Shown here: positions 1-11,556 of the stretch, in pieces
Position numbering within the stretch: position 1 is the first letter of the stretch
Layout: each line of letters begins with the position of its first letter
Notes under the pieces: model-generated
What the model was told of the DNA's origin: nothing
What the model saw: only the letters and a program-made list of their open reading frames with translations
Database searches by the model: none
Assembly: GCF_037975245.1 (NCBI RefSeq)
Contig: NC_092577.1
Location: 27,815,898 to 27,879,897, forward strand
Source: Apostichopus japonicus
Lineage: Eukaryota > Echinodermata > Holothuroidea > Aspidochirotida > Stichopodidae
DNA length: 64,000 nt
Direction of reading: 5' to 3'
Made by a program: the position numbers and the translations under genes

Positions 1-48
1 CGTGTGGGGGGGGGGGACGTAATCGATTCGAGTATTCCGGCCGTAAGT

Positions 49-150
49 ACTATCTAAGCGGAGCGCCACCATCAGTTGGCGCGCAGCGTACCAAGAAAAT
101 TTCAGATTTCAATGTATCTGCCAGATCGCTGGAGATGGCACTTGTCAGGC
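49..150 (+). repeat. Copy of the dispersed hairpin cassette
   Basis: The stretch starting CTATCTAAGCGGAGCGCC, continuing through TTGGCGCGCAGCGTACC and ending near AGATCGCTGGAGATGGCACT is one of at least six copies in the window (others near 31204, 31919, 32640, 47261 and 47850). Inside it GCGCCA and TGGCGC face each other across 8 nt and can form a short hairpin. The poly-G run at 7-16 just upstream is typical of the flanks of these elements. No gene is visible in 1-490. Confidence 0.75.
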
Positions 151-490
151 TGGATAGCAGCCATCTAGTTGCGTGATTTCGGGAGAAAATTACAAGTTTG
201 TCACTCAGGAAATCTGCAATAAAGTTCATGCGACCTTCATTTCTGGTGGATTATTTCTTTAATTAGTGATTCCAATTGACATGAACATTAGAACCCAGTG
301 CAAGTTGACAAATGATGCCGCGAACTGGAACACCAGCCCCATTTTGCCCTATGTTTCAGAATAGAATACCCCATTTGTTCGAACCCATGACAACTAACAA
401 TCTGTGAATAAATTTACTTCGAAATGGGCACATTATATTGCACAAAGTTGGTCAAGGAATGACCCCAGGGCCTCAGATATAGGCCTATTG

Positions 491-842
491 CAGGGGTGGG
501 CAACCTTTTTGAATGAATGGGCCAGATTTTAGGAGTGAAAGATTGACAGGGCCGCACCTAACCAACGACCTGCTGTTGATTTCAAACCTTTGATTCCGAG
601 GACGTTCAAGCAATAGGTGTCTGTACTAATCTGTATACCACAAAAATAAAATGTTAATACAGTCCAGTTGTTAAGTAATGGTGATAATAGACCAACCTCA
701 CAGCATCATTAGTGCAGATAATTTCTAAGCAGCTAGCTCGTTTTTGGTGATGATGTAAAATAGACTGATTTTTTTCTTTTCCTTGAGATATCTCACGGGC
801 CGCAACAAAAATCACTGGCGGGCCGCAGGTTGCCCACTCCTG
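491..842. mobile_element. Non-autonomous hAT-type transposon, 352 bp
   Basis: Left end CAGGGGTGGGCAAC (491-504) and right end GTTGCCCACTCCTG (829-842) are inverted repeats with one mismatch in 14. The flanking octamers GCCTATTG (483-490) and GTCTATAG (843-850) agree at 6 of 8 positions, as expected for an aged 8-bp hAT target duplication. The interior, with GGGCCAGATTTT near the left and CGGGCCGCA near the right, has no transposase and no meaningful ORF. Terminal CAGGGGTGG-type ends and 8-bp duplications are the hAT superfamily signature. The age of the copy explains the imperfect duplication. Confidence 0.8.
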
Positions 843-850
843 GTCTATAG

Positions 851-2149
851 GAACGATGTCCCAAAATGTCCCCGGACATACAGGCGAAGGAAGCTATCCG
901 CTGCGACTGCATGTGAGTTTCTCGACTTGCCGTCCTGGGAGTCATACCACAAAATGGTGCATTTCCTCATACGCCATTATCAATTATTTAAATAACTTAC
1001 TAATTAGGCACAGCCCGGATCCGAGTTCGTATAGCGAGCTTAGCGCAAATTTGGCCAAAAGTCGTCAAACGCCAGCATGTTAAACCAGGTTGCTAGGTCT
1101 ACGAGAATACATTTCTATGAAATTTGAAACAAGGATGGCAAAACAACCACTTTAATTATGTTTTCAGGACCTCACACATGCGCATGTATCGTCAGACTTA
1201 GAATAGGTCCCATGTGAGTGGTGGCTAAAGTTATGAAGGCATCAAAATTAATCAGTGGTTGTTCGTTGGAGTCCTCACGCAAGTTACCTCGGTTGCTAGG
1301 TGGATCTGCATCTGCTGATCGGGTGAATTCTGGTCGGGCGTACTATGTAACCATCGTGTACCCATGGACGTAGCTAAGGCCTGATGATTGGGTGGGGGGG
1401 GGGGTTGTGGCTGAAAATTGGTTTTGAAGCCAGAAAATTCCGACTGCTGCTCTGTACACCCCACCCTAGCGCTTCTCGTCAACGATACGGTCAGTGTCAG
1501 TCAAAAACTCAATCTTTCGCTACTGCACTTTTGTTCCGAACTTATTGCGATACATTTGTACGCACTGGCACTCATTTCACAAACTTATTAGCCCACCCCC
1601 CCTCCACCCCAACCAAATATTTTTGTGAAAATTCGGGCAATATGCTGATAACTTTTTGGGCACCTACTGAAAGAAAGATAATTTGCAATGAGTTTTCAGT
1701 GGTTAAACTTTTATTATTACCCAATTATTCTAACCAATACGGAAGGGTAATAAGACGGAAAATGATTGTATGTTATTTGCATGCGATGTATAAAAACCGA
1801 TGCATGCCTATATGATATGCACATTAACATGTGGAACGCGCGCGTAGCGAGCGAAAAATTTGTTTATATTTTTCGGGCAAGCAACCCCCCCCCCCCCGAA
1901 AAAAAATATAAAAAATAAAATTGGGCTCCCTACGCCTACGACGGTAGTTCTAGTAGGCATTTTTTGGTAGTATTCAAAATCATACGAAGTTTTGTACGGT
2001 GTAGTATAAGAAATGCGAGATACAACTTCCCAAAGTGGCAAGGATAACGTGGTAAATATGAACGGTTAAAGTTCAATTTGACCGAAATTTTTCAATTTTT
2101 TTAGGTCATGCACAGTCACAGGGATAAATGAATAGGCCTAGATAAACTA
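851..2149. other. No gene; repeat debris
   Basis: No coding sequence is supported. It contains a poly-G run (1389-1404), a C-rich stretch (1591-1612) and a poly-C run (1885-1898). A block at about 1775-1870 (ATGCGATGTA...GATGCATGCCTATATGATAT...GCGCGTAGCGAGC) resembles 32399-32500 inside the 2.2-kb element, so it is another dispersed fragment. Confidence 0.6.
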
Positions 2150-2184
2150 GAGTGCGACAGTCGGAAATTCCGACTGTCGCACTC
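2150..2184. repeat. Perfect 35-bp palindrome
   Basis: A 17-bp arm starting GAGTGCGACAGTCGG is followed after one base (2167) by its exact reverse complement ending CCGACTGTCGCACTC. No gene lies at it. Head-to-head transposon ends are one possible origin. Confidence 0.9.
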
Positions 2185-2483
2185 CAATTTTCCAAACATC
2201 GTCAGTTTTACCAAGTTTGGGGGTGAGACACCCCCACCCCCCCCCCTCTTGCGTGTGTGTACCCAGTGTTCTCACTGTGGAGTAAACTCCGGTATAACTC
2301 AACAAAAATTAGATAACATGGGATGCGTTGCCACGGAATATGCTCCCTATTTCATTTTCCCAATATTAGGGAACGGGCACCGTCTTTGAAATACCATCTA
2401 CAACTAAACAACAACTATGTTCAGGCTATAGCTCTAGATATGAAGTACTGGCTCTTATGATAATGACGGAGCGCACTATTTTT

Positions 2484-2903
2484 CTACTGGAATCGCCCGA
2501 AGATGCGGCGTCTGTACTTCGAGGAACCAACGAACTTCACTGCTAACTCCTCAGGCTTCAACTGGGCTAGACGTTCGCGGTGAATATGGCACACCACCAC
2601 ATGGTTCAGCCTCTGTTGAGTCATGGTGCTCTGTAGCCTCGTCTTCAAACGCCTCAGAGCACTAAAAGATTTCTCGGCTTCCGTCAAACTGGCGGAGGAG
2701 ACGAGGAGCAACCGCAAGAGAGTTTCGACTTCACCAAACATAGCCCGTACCGCTGGATTCATCGGCTTGAATATTTGTCTATACCCTTCAACCGATGACA
2801 ACTGGAACTGGCCTCGAAAGAAAGGCAGACTAAGCTTTAGATTGTTGGAGAGCTCAGGGTACCAACTCACGAGATCTGGGTGGAATTCTCCATTCAGCAA
2901 CAT
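2484..2903 (-). pseudogene. hAT transposase C-terminal fragment (dimerisation domain)
   Basis: The 139-residue reading frame matches the end of hAT-family transposases (ZMYM/zinc-finger type). It has the 'SSASLTEAEKSFSALRRLKT' stretch (about residues 68-87), followed by RLQSTMTQQRLNHVVVCHIHRE, which is the hAT dimerisation signature of small residue, AE+SFS, LR+IKT, LRSTM and RL. The protein ends a few residues after an FGRF motif, as natural hAT C-termini often do. The frame stays open upstream to about 2970, where a stop appears, so the N-terminal zinc finger and the catalytic RNase-H-like part are missing. It is a remnant: upstream exons are absent or decayed. No terminal repeats could be paired with it. 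It could have been a source for the small hAT elements at 491 and 31854, but sequence alone does not link them. Confidence 0.75.
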
Positions 2904-2910
2904 TGACTGA

Positions 2911-5900
2911 TATTTGATGATATGAATCCTGAGATGTGTAAGCCCTAACCAAATAGAGCCAAGACACTACTCTTTTTTCCAAATGTGTGTGTGGGGGGAG
3001 GGGGTTGGGGACATTTGATATTGTTTTTCCCATCCATCAAAATGTGGGGGGACGCGTCTCCCCCCTTGGATTGACGCCCATGACTATTTAGCACATATTA
3101 TCATGGCTAAATACTTAAAAGAGGCGTTAGACCTTCTTTTTATGGGCAATTTGACCATCCAGCCGTTGGAGGATGACGACATCGCTGAATCTGAAGAAGA
3201 TTCTGACAATGAAATCCTGATATGGTAAGCCACACTGTATGTATTGTGTATACATGTACTGTCGTAGCGCAATAGGCCTATATGACTCATCGTTACGCCT
3301 GACTACCATTGTATTACATAATACATGTAGGTCAAGTAGTTTGGAGGGAGGGGGAGGGAAAAAATCAGTCATATTCCTCACATTCAAACATCAAATTATA
3401 TTTTACTTATAAAATAACATGTCTTGAACTCATCAAACTATAAAAAGTCCAGCAGATTTCATCAAAATAATTTCAAATGGGCAAAGGAAAGTACAGTGTA
3501 TGTATCATAACCTCATTTGCATATTTACATATCTAATTAGCTCAATTATAAAATAAATTTAAAAAAATTAAAACCTCATTTCAATACCTATCTGTCAATA
3601 CTTGGGTCCCCATTGACAAAAATGACCAAATTTTAAGTAATTACAATGTGTAAATATTTTTCCCCCAGGGGACAATTATATGATCACCATTGGGAACTAT
3701 AAGTTAAGCTTTATTATAATTGATCGAAAAAAACTCGTAAAATACTTTAAATTCTTTGAGTTTGACACTAGCCTAGGCATATGGTTGTATTGATAGATAT
3801 TTGTATCATAATTTCAGTTCAAACCTTACCTTACAATTTTTTTTTTACAACCCTTTGTACTTGTGATACTCATGGAAAAATAAAACCCATAATTTTAGCA
3901 GCAGGATTGATTTAACTTTAGACTAGGCTATATTAGTTTCCAATTACACCATATTCCGAAAAAAATTGAAGTCACAACACCACATAGCCTAGATCAAGGC
4001 TTAAAGTAACAATAGACTATCAGGCAACAGTAATACCTTTAAGCTATGCTAGTCATGACTTCTGCAGTTTTTGTTCATCTTAAACATTCTTTACGTCAAT
4101 TTAAATTAAAGAGGAAGCATTAGAGGTTCTGAGAGGGAGATTCAATAGAGCCTGGTTTAAGCATGAAATAAAAACCATAACAAATGCAGCATTTTCCATA
4201 TAAGCTGCTGTTATCATGCTACTACAGTGTTAGCCTAGTAAAGGAGTTAAGACATCGCATTGATGCTTGACCAGAAATTAAAACAAGATGGCCGATGGTA
4301 ATGTCATAATTTTTTTACGGTGTGAGGCAACGAGGGGGGTGGGGGTATAAACAAGATTTGCTTTCTAGAAGTTCTCAGTGGCCTAGAACCAGCTTGGATT
4401 CACTTTGCATGTAGTTGTTTGTAAAATTTGCTAAGCTTCACTAGGCCTAGCCTAGGCCAATTTTTTACTTGCATTCTTCATTGGTACTTTTTTGGGGGCC
4501 TATATATTTTTTCTTTTCTTTCGTTTGCTCAATTTATATTGAGCGGCTTGGCCACACAAAATTCTACAGAACAGAACATTATTGAAAAGCGTAATATTAC
4601 TCACTAACAATGGCAAAGTTTGTAATTACTCCAAAACCAGGTGTAGAAAGCCATGAACCCAGTTATACAAATCATTTTCTCCTTGAAATACATTTTTAAT
4701 TCCTCCCTTCAGGCTTTGTAATCGTGTGAGACATGCTGCCCCATAATTTTTCCAGAAATGCTCTACACTTGTTCAATTTGTGGATATTTCATAGTTGCAA
4801 CTTGTGTTAACTTATTTCAAAATCACAGCTTGGGTTATCGATTTGTGTGTGAAATGTTGACTTAAATTGCTCCAAAGTTTTAGAAATTTAGCATCACTCG
4901 GTCCCACCTTAATCGTAAACATTGAGAACACTTTTTTAAGTTAAGAATTGAATTCAGTCAAATCATATTTTCTGCCGGTAATTTGATAAATATCATCTTC
5001 TAAACAAGTAATAGAACACCGGAAAGTTCACTTTACCAATACAATGTTGTTCAATGTCCATACAAATATATTGTTATTCCATACAAAGCTTACGTAACTC
5101 CTTACGTAAACAAGTTAGCAGACATCACAAAAATGACATAAAGTTAAAAGAGACGTGGTCGGTAAATGATGCAAACTCTACAGATGTGATATTGATGAAG
5201 AACCTGCTCAAGCCAATGTCATAAAAAATACTAACAGATATATTAGTACTTATTTTAATAAAACTAGATCTTGTGGATCTTGTTCCAGAAACAACAGTCT
5301 AAACGATTTTAGCTGACCATACCGAAATCTTTTAGCTTTCAACTAATCTTACTACTGACTTAGTAATTGCGTATTTCGAGAGACATCTGAGACAGCTGAT
5401 CTTGACATAGAGGTTTGGTTGAAAATGTATGCAAAACAGTGAATGATCAAATTTTGTATTTTAAGATGCATATGATCATTTAAAGAGTGATTATAAACGG
5501 AGAGAATATGACAAAAACAAATCCCAGTTTGTAGAACCAGTTGCTTATAACTTGGGTCGAAATATAAACATATGTTGCTTATACTATGTATTAAAGGGAT
5601 ACACAGATGGTAGACCGTGTAAAAACATAGATTAGAACCATACTTTATTTTGATGAGTTTGTGGTATTTAATCCCATAAGGCCACACCGGGGTAACCATA
5701 CGATTGCTGCAAGTTATTTCTCAATTGAAATTTTTTTGTGTTCAAGAAAATAGTGGGTTTGATTCAATTTTCCTGTTACTACTTTGCCTATGAAAGGATT
5801 GTAAAAACGACAATTTACCTTACATAATTGGTTCACGTTGTAAAGACATAAATATTCTAGAAAGTGAAGGGATAATTGTAGTTAACCAAAGGTCTTAATC

Positions 5901-5957
5901 TATGATATTTCATTGCAGGGGATAATTTAGGATCCAATTTTCTCAGTGGATTTTAAA
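2911..5957. other. Intergenic, no gene seen
   Basis: AT-rich DNA with a G-rich stretch at 2989-3010 (GTGTGGGGGGAGGGGG type) and a G-rich run at 3342-3360. Several short open frames (for example 3127-3387 minus and 5352-5699 minus) have no recognisable domain or codon signature. Short poly-T and poly-A runs occur but no element ends could be paired. Confidence 0.5.
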
Positions 5958-7497
5958 ATGGAAAAGGAATTTTCAGTCAAGTTCAATGAAAACTAAAATA
6001 TAATCACAGTTAAGGAATCAGATGATATCGTCAAAGTAATTCAGGAAGCTATTGGAACAAGTCAGGCGCACAATATTTTACAAAATTACGAAAAGGAGTG
6101 GGATGTTTCGATTGATGTTGGTAGTTTGGAGCAAATACCTCACAGAACTGTTTTGACCGGTCTAATTTAAAATTCACGCTTCTCTGAAAGTGCATTGGAT
6201 ATCAAAGAAACGCCAACACCTGAACCTACTGATAATACACTAAATGATGATACAACCAACGTATTACAATCAGATGATTTCTCATCCAGCTCAGAGGAGA
6301 TGACTGTAGGATCGACCCTCCCCAGTCTAAAAGGAAAGTGGCCAGATAAAATTGTCATTCCAGGCAAAATGTTTCTCATAACTAAAATAGGCATTGCAAA
6401 ATGAGAGACCTCTCCTTTGGGATCAAAGAAGGGACTTGCTGGATGTAATTGCACATGAACTTTCAAAATAAACAGATAGTCCAACCAAAGTTGAAAGGAA
6501 ACAAACTCCTCTAGAGCTGATTTCAAAAAATAAGTCCCTAAAAGAGATATCAGGCAGTGGCCCAGATGGATGGAAGGAAATATTGTAAGGAGAGCCAAGA
6601 ATATGAGCAGCCCATCAGCTAGTACTTGAAGGAAACAGAGTATCTCACCAAGAACGTTTGCAACACAGAACCAGTAATAAAAGTTTTAACTGCCTTGTCA
6701 TGCCTTATCACACAAGGTGATCATGGTGAGTATATGATACATATTTATTTTTATGCCAATCTCATGAATGGTTGTAAGTTGGAAGGGCTAAAGTCCTTTA
6801 AAATATTGATTTCTTGGCAATTGTATACCTAATTAAAATAAAAATTGCCACTGGTAAAGAATTAGGGTCCACATTTGGTTGTAATGAACAGCTCAATGAA
6901 TATTCATCAAGCCAAATAATTTAACTTGCAATTGCGTTCACTCAACAATTATAAGGTGGATTGATGTCATACTTAATTTCATTTAGCTCATTGTACAGAG
7001 AGGTGCCTTCTTAACTATCTAAAAAAAAAACTTTGAAAAGCCATTTGGGAAATTGGGCATCTGAGTTTCAGTTTACCTCCCAACCCCTTTACCAACCCAC
7101 AATTGGTTTAAGAATCTACTCCGTTTGAAACTTAATGAAATAAGCTAGCCTTAAATCAACAATTGTATTACTGAAATGAATGTATAAAACCAGAGTTCTG
7201 AGACAAATGATTTCGTTTTTCCTTTTGCAGTAAGAGACAAGAAAAGATTACATTGTGGACGCAGCTGAAAATGCAGATCGATCCATTTCTTGCGTTCATT
7301 GGAGATGTGATGAAGCCATAGTGCTGTTATGTTGTTTTGCTAAAACAACCGTTGCTCTTGAAACTGCAAATATTATTTCCGCTGCGAGCTCTTTGTTTGG
7401 GCTCAATTATTCCTACAACATTGAATATACCAAGAATACGCTTGAAACATACATATTTATTGTTACCTCAGGAACTGGTGTAGTGTTTCCGAGCTAA
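5958..7497 (+). pseudogene. Decayed SAMD3-like multicopy gene remnant
   Basis: Broken coding DNA reads on the plus strand in several frames. It begins with MEKEFSVKFNE near 5958. It continues through ITVKESDDIVKVIQEAI and WDVSIDVGSLEQIPHRT (about 6000-6150), then SSSSEEMTVGSTLPSLKGKW and PDKIVIPG (6285-6370), ISKNKSLKEI and GSGPDGWKE (6521-6580), and finally NIISAASSLFGLNYSYNIEY (about 7360-7430). The order PB1-like N-terminus, acidic linker, 'WP..IxIP', 'GxDGWKE' and a C-terminal 'LF..NxxYNIEYPK'-like segment is that of the uncharacterised SAMD3-like proteins abundant in fish and invertebrate genomes. A donor (ATG|GTGAGT at 6725/6726) and an acceptor (CCTTTTGCAG ending 7230) frame an intron. 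Internal stops and frameshifts in every segment rule out an intact protein. The family assignment is from pattern memory and is moderate at best. Confidence 0.4.
6726..7230 (+). other. Intron of the decayed gene
   Basis: GTGAGT donor at 6726 and a polypyrimidine tract TTTTTCCTTTTGCAG ending at 7230. The two lie between coding-like segments of the remnant, so the copy derived from a spliced gene and is not a processed pseudogene. Confidence 0.45.
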
Positions 7498-7588
7498 TAA
7501 ACGAGTGTAGTTTATCCCCTTATAATAAGTTTTACCAATACCTAGGAAACAATAACCTTAAAAATTTAGGAAACATGGTTTGACCCTA

Positions 7589-8692
7589 TAGACTAATGCA
7601 GGCGTCACACTGTCGCGAAATTGACACCAGATGGCCATACGAATATGGAATTTTGAATTTCGCACGAAGATGGCCCCGAACTTGGTCAACAGCCAATCAA
7701 CATCCGAAGCAAGTACGATGCCTACAGAAGGTCACACGATGGCACCCGAACCACACACGAAGGCAACACGAAGATGTGCATTTCTATTTAAGTAGTTTAC
7801 CCGCAGGACACACGAATGCCACACGATGGCTATACACGACGACGTATTGATAAGAACATTGTCGAATGCTAGAAAGGCAAATAGCAAGAAATGACAAAGT
7901 GAAATAAAATAATGCTTTGTTATTGTAAGAGGAGGTGCTGGGCCTGTAAGAAGTGCTCATCATGTTCTCTGAGGTACATCAAAACAAGCAATGCTGCTGC
8001 TTTCTTTTTCCTGGTTGTCTCATCACCAAAGTATGCCATTCTGCAGGAACTGACTTGTGGTTAGTTGTGATTGTGATTGTAGCTTTGGGAGTTACACACG
8101 CCTCTACTCTGTAGAGTTGCTTAGGACTGACTGAGGAAGATTCTTTGAGGCTGGCCTTTATATGTCCACGTTACCATGACACCTGGGAAACGCTTGAGGT
8201 TCACAAATTCGGCTGTCTTCGCCGACACCGTGGTCCCATCTCGATGTCATCGTACTATAATACGATGGTTACTCGGCGGCATTGCGAGGGCTTCACGTAT
8301 TCGTGTTACCTTCATAAGACAATCGGGCAGCTTCTTGTTTCCTTCGTATTGTCTTCGTGAGGCGAAAATGCCCGATGGCACCGATGATCACACGAAGTAA
8401 GAAAGAAGATGACACGATTTGATAAGATGCCCTCACGATGGCCTTACGAAGGGCAAAATGGACACACGAATTCAACACGAAAATGAACCTTCGCAAGGTC
8501 TTCGGGCAATTTTTTGGCATGCCAAAGATTTTGCCACCACTCACGAAGTTGCTGCCGGAGTCTGAAAAACTCCACCGGAGGTCATACGATGGCTTAAGAT
8601 GCCCTCACGAATGGCCCGATGTTTTTACGATCAGAGCCGAATTTGACTAATGCTGGCGTCACACTGTCCCGAAGTTGACACCAGATGGACAC
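7589..8692. repeat. Segment bounded by 50-bp direct repeats, rich in CACGA/GATGGC
   Basis: GACTAATGCAGGCGTCACAC at 7589 and GACTAATGCTGGCGTCACAC at 8646 start direct repeats of about 50 bp (both continue TGACACCAGATGG and then a C/ACACGA). Between and beside them, motifs such as CACACGATGGC, CACGAAG and ACGAATGGC recur irregularly (7596-7850 and 8220-8640). The middle (7851-8140) lacks them. This looks like an old mobile element or two partly deleted copies. No superfamily could be assigned. Confidence 0.55.
7923..8039 (-). other. Small ORF (38 codons) inside the direct-repeat segment
   Basis: A minus-strand frame from ATG at 8039 reads MAYFGDETTRKKKAAALLVL and ends at a stop near 7923. It is the only non-repetitive open stretch in the middle of the segment. 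It could be the first exon of an element-borne protein, but no domain is recognised and the length is within chance. Confidence 0.2.
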
Positions 8693-8744
8693 ACGATAAA
8701 GAAAATGTTCAAACGTAAGTATCAATTAAAGACACATTAACTGT

Positions 8745-9660
8745 AAGTTTATAGATATATACAGACTAAATATAAATTACACAATATGGGGTTAACCTTG
8801 ATTATATACAGACTAGGGTAAATTGGATGGTACAATACCTTGATTATATACAGACAAGGGTAAATATAAATGATATTATATGGGGTAAACCTCGATAAAT
8901 TTACAGACTAAAGTAAATATAAATGATTCAATATGGGATAAACCTTGATTATATACAGACTAGGGTAAATATAAATGATATAATATAGGGTAAACCTTGA
9001 TTATATACAGACTAGGGTAAATATAAATGATATAATATGGGGTAAACCTCGATAAATATACAGACTAGGGTAAATATAAATGATACAATATGGGATAAAC
9101 CTTGATTATATACAGACTAGGGTAAATATAAATGATATAATATGGGGTAAACCTTAATTATATACAGACTAGGGTAAATATAAATGATACAATATGGGAT
9201 AAACCTTGATTATATACAGACTAGGGTAAATATAAATGATATAATATGGGGTAAACCTTGATTATATACAGACTAGGGTAAATATAAATGATATAATATG
9301 CATGGGGTAAACCTCGATAAATATACAGACTAGGGTAAATATAAATGATACAATATGGGATAAACCTTGATTATATACAGACTAGGGTAAATATAAATGA
9401 TATAATATGGGGTAAACCTCGATAAATATACAGACTAGGGTAAATATAAATGATACAACATTGGGTAAACCTTAATTATATACAGACTAAATATAAATGA
9501 TAGAGTATGGGGTGAACCTCGATAATATACAGACTTATGTAAATATATATGATCAACAGACTAGGGTAATAATTAATGACCCGCAGACTAGGTTAAATAT
9601 TAATGATACATAGAATATGGTAATTATTGGTGATATGCAGACTAGGGTAAATATTAAAGA
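8745..9660 (+). repeat. 52-bp AT-rich minisatellite
   Basis: About 16 tandem units of the type CAGACTAGGGTAAATATAAA + TGATA(T/C)AATATGGGGTAAAC + CTTGATTATATA. Units alternate between two subtypes: 'CTTGATTATATACAG' versus 'CTCGATAAATATACAG', and ATATAATATGGGG versus ATACAATATGGGA. This gives a dimer-like higher-order pattern at 8900-9450. Units decay at both edges (9480-9660). Confidence 0.9.
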
Positions 9661-10459
9661 TGTAGTCCACGGTAAACATTTCTAATATTTTAACTGAAAA
9701 AAATATTCGAGACACTTTTCAACTTCATACCAAAGAGAATTTATGAGCACATCCTTCCTCCTAGACCTTTATGATAGAAGTTCTTAAATAAAGTGTAAAT
9801 ATGACCCAGGGTGCCCGGTTTGTTATTAAAATGTCAGATTTCTTTCTTTCTTTCTGGGGAGCACTCAAATGTGGGAATCGGCCCAAGTTCCTAAAACACT
9901 CCTTAATGAAATCATTCCCTTCTGATATTCCATCAATTTTCAAACCCCTTCTTTAATCACTCTGGGTAAATCTGTACCCACCCCAGCCCTCCTCCTGTTG
10001 AAATCCTGTGTACGCCAATGGAATAATCCTCCCTTCTTTGTAGTTTTTGAGTATAGTAAACTACAAACAACCATCTAATCTTGATCTAGTCGTGTATTTC
10101 CATCACCTCTTTTTAAACCTTTAAGTATTTACGAGCACAACCTTTCGATTAGAGCTACCTATATAGACGTAATGTATAGTATATATATATGCCCCAAAGC
10201 ACCGTTTGACATCCACAAGTTTATTTTTCTGAAAGCGGTCCCCTAACCTCAAAACCCTAAGCACTCCACTGATATATTCACGTCTAGACAGTCTCTTCTA
10301 CCCCTCTCCGCATTATTATAATATAATTCTCCTTGTTTTAAACAGACTGAAACAATGCGTAAAAGCAGAGAAACGGAACCGCTTAACACTTGCTTTATTA
10401 GTGTAACCAGTTACCAATTTAAATCTAAACCAAACTGGTGTTCCTGAAAGGTGGAATAC
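9661..10459. other. Intergenic, no gene seen
   Basis: No coding or RNA gene is supported. There is a short TTTCTTTC run at 9839-9856 and a small TA stretch near 10180. Confidence 0.5.
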
Positions 10460-10880
10460 TCTTCTCAGAGTGTATATCAATCCGCCCAGATGTTCTCCTA
10501 TCTCAGGAAAACTTCAAAATGCAGTAGGAAAACATCTTTTTTGACCTGTTATCAATCAGGGTCTGTTTTTTTTTTGTGGCTTGCATGTTGAAGTGCATAA
10601 AGGGAAGTACATGTGGTGCAAACATTGGGTCAATTAAGGCAATAGAAGATCCCTTTAGGTCTCCCAGGAACAGCAAGTGAAGAGGTTTGCTTTGGAACAA
10701 GTTACGAAAACTTCCGGCTCAGATAGCAAATATCTACATGGTCATGATGTAGAAAATTGATGGTGCCATGAAAGGCCAACTTGTCAGCTATCCGGTGATG
10801 GGTATCGTTTATCTAGACGTAGAGACCACATTACTTCTGTGATTTAGTGTGTTAGTCAATGGGGCTTTCAATGGGAGTAT
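10460..10880 (+). repeat. Dispersed repeat copy 1 (inverted partner at 46615-47035)
   Basis: Read on the plus strand, the landmarks CAATCCGCCCAGATGTTCTC, GAAAACATCT, TTATCAATCAG, GTGGTGCA, GGGTCAATTAAGGCAAT, CATGGTCATGATGTAG and TTAGTGTGTTAGTCAATGGG occur in the same order and spacing in the reverse complement of 46615-47035. Identity by eye is about 70-75%. No protein or terminal repeats were identified. Confidence 0.7.
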
Positions 10881-11375
10881 ACTACCTTAAGAACCAGTGC
10901 ATGTTTCCTTTAAACCATCGTTGTGTTATACCCTGGTTCGACATCGCATTGCCTGTCAGTTGTATCCATATACAGCATATAGTCAATTTTTTTGTGTACC
11001 CTTCCTATACATAACTGTTGATCAAAGTCTATGGTTTATGCAGATTGTACACAAGAATTGCTTTGACCATCGTTGCCTTACGCTATTTGGTGTTTTGTAC
11101 GAAGTAATTGTAAATTATGCACAATCATCACATGAACAATCTAATGCCGCGTTGTATCGAAGACTTTTATGAAGCTCAAATTCCCCTCTGTCCGTCCGTT
11201 TAGCGTACTTGAACAGTATTGATCACATGCCCTGTACCCTGGGTATAGGCATTATTATACAACATTGATTTTATCTAATAGGATGTTTTAAACTAAATTA
11301 TAATAACACTGGATATTACACAGTCATCGGCAATAACTTTATTAACATTATTTGCCAGGTTGTGGTTTTACTGTT

Positions 11376-11491
11376 CCAACTAGTAGTGTGGTTAGGGTGT
11401 CAGCATATAAAGTGGAAGGCCCCGGGTTGAATCCCGGTGGTGGCTGGGAGTTCTTTTTAACTGTTCTGGATTTTCCAACTCATACAATTTC

Positions 11492-11553
<62 letters not shown>
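11376..11553 (+). mobile_element. tRNA-derived SINE with (TA)n tail
   Basis: A tRNA-like head has a box A (TAGTGTGGTTAGGGTG) and a box B reduced to GGTTGAATCC by loss of one C from GGTTCGAATCC. The body has TGTTCTGGATTTTCCAACTC followed by TTTCAATT and a pure (TA)n tail at 11495-11553. The same head, body and tail order occurs on the minus strand at 54137-54362. Such elements are transcribed by RNA polymerase III from the internal boxes and moved by a partner LINE. The damaged box B suggests this copy is inactive. Confidence 0.8.

Positions 11554-11556
<3 letters not shown>

Noticed and set aside
5352-5699. 115-residue minus-strand ORF
   Set aside because: AT-rich chance frame without domains or coding-like composition.
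11376-11450. Functional tRNA genes at the SINE heads
   Set aside because: The tRNA-like regions lack a proper acceptor stem, box B is damaged in one, and all share a downstream SINE body and TA tail.
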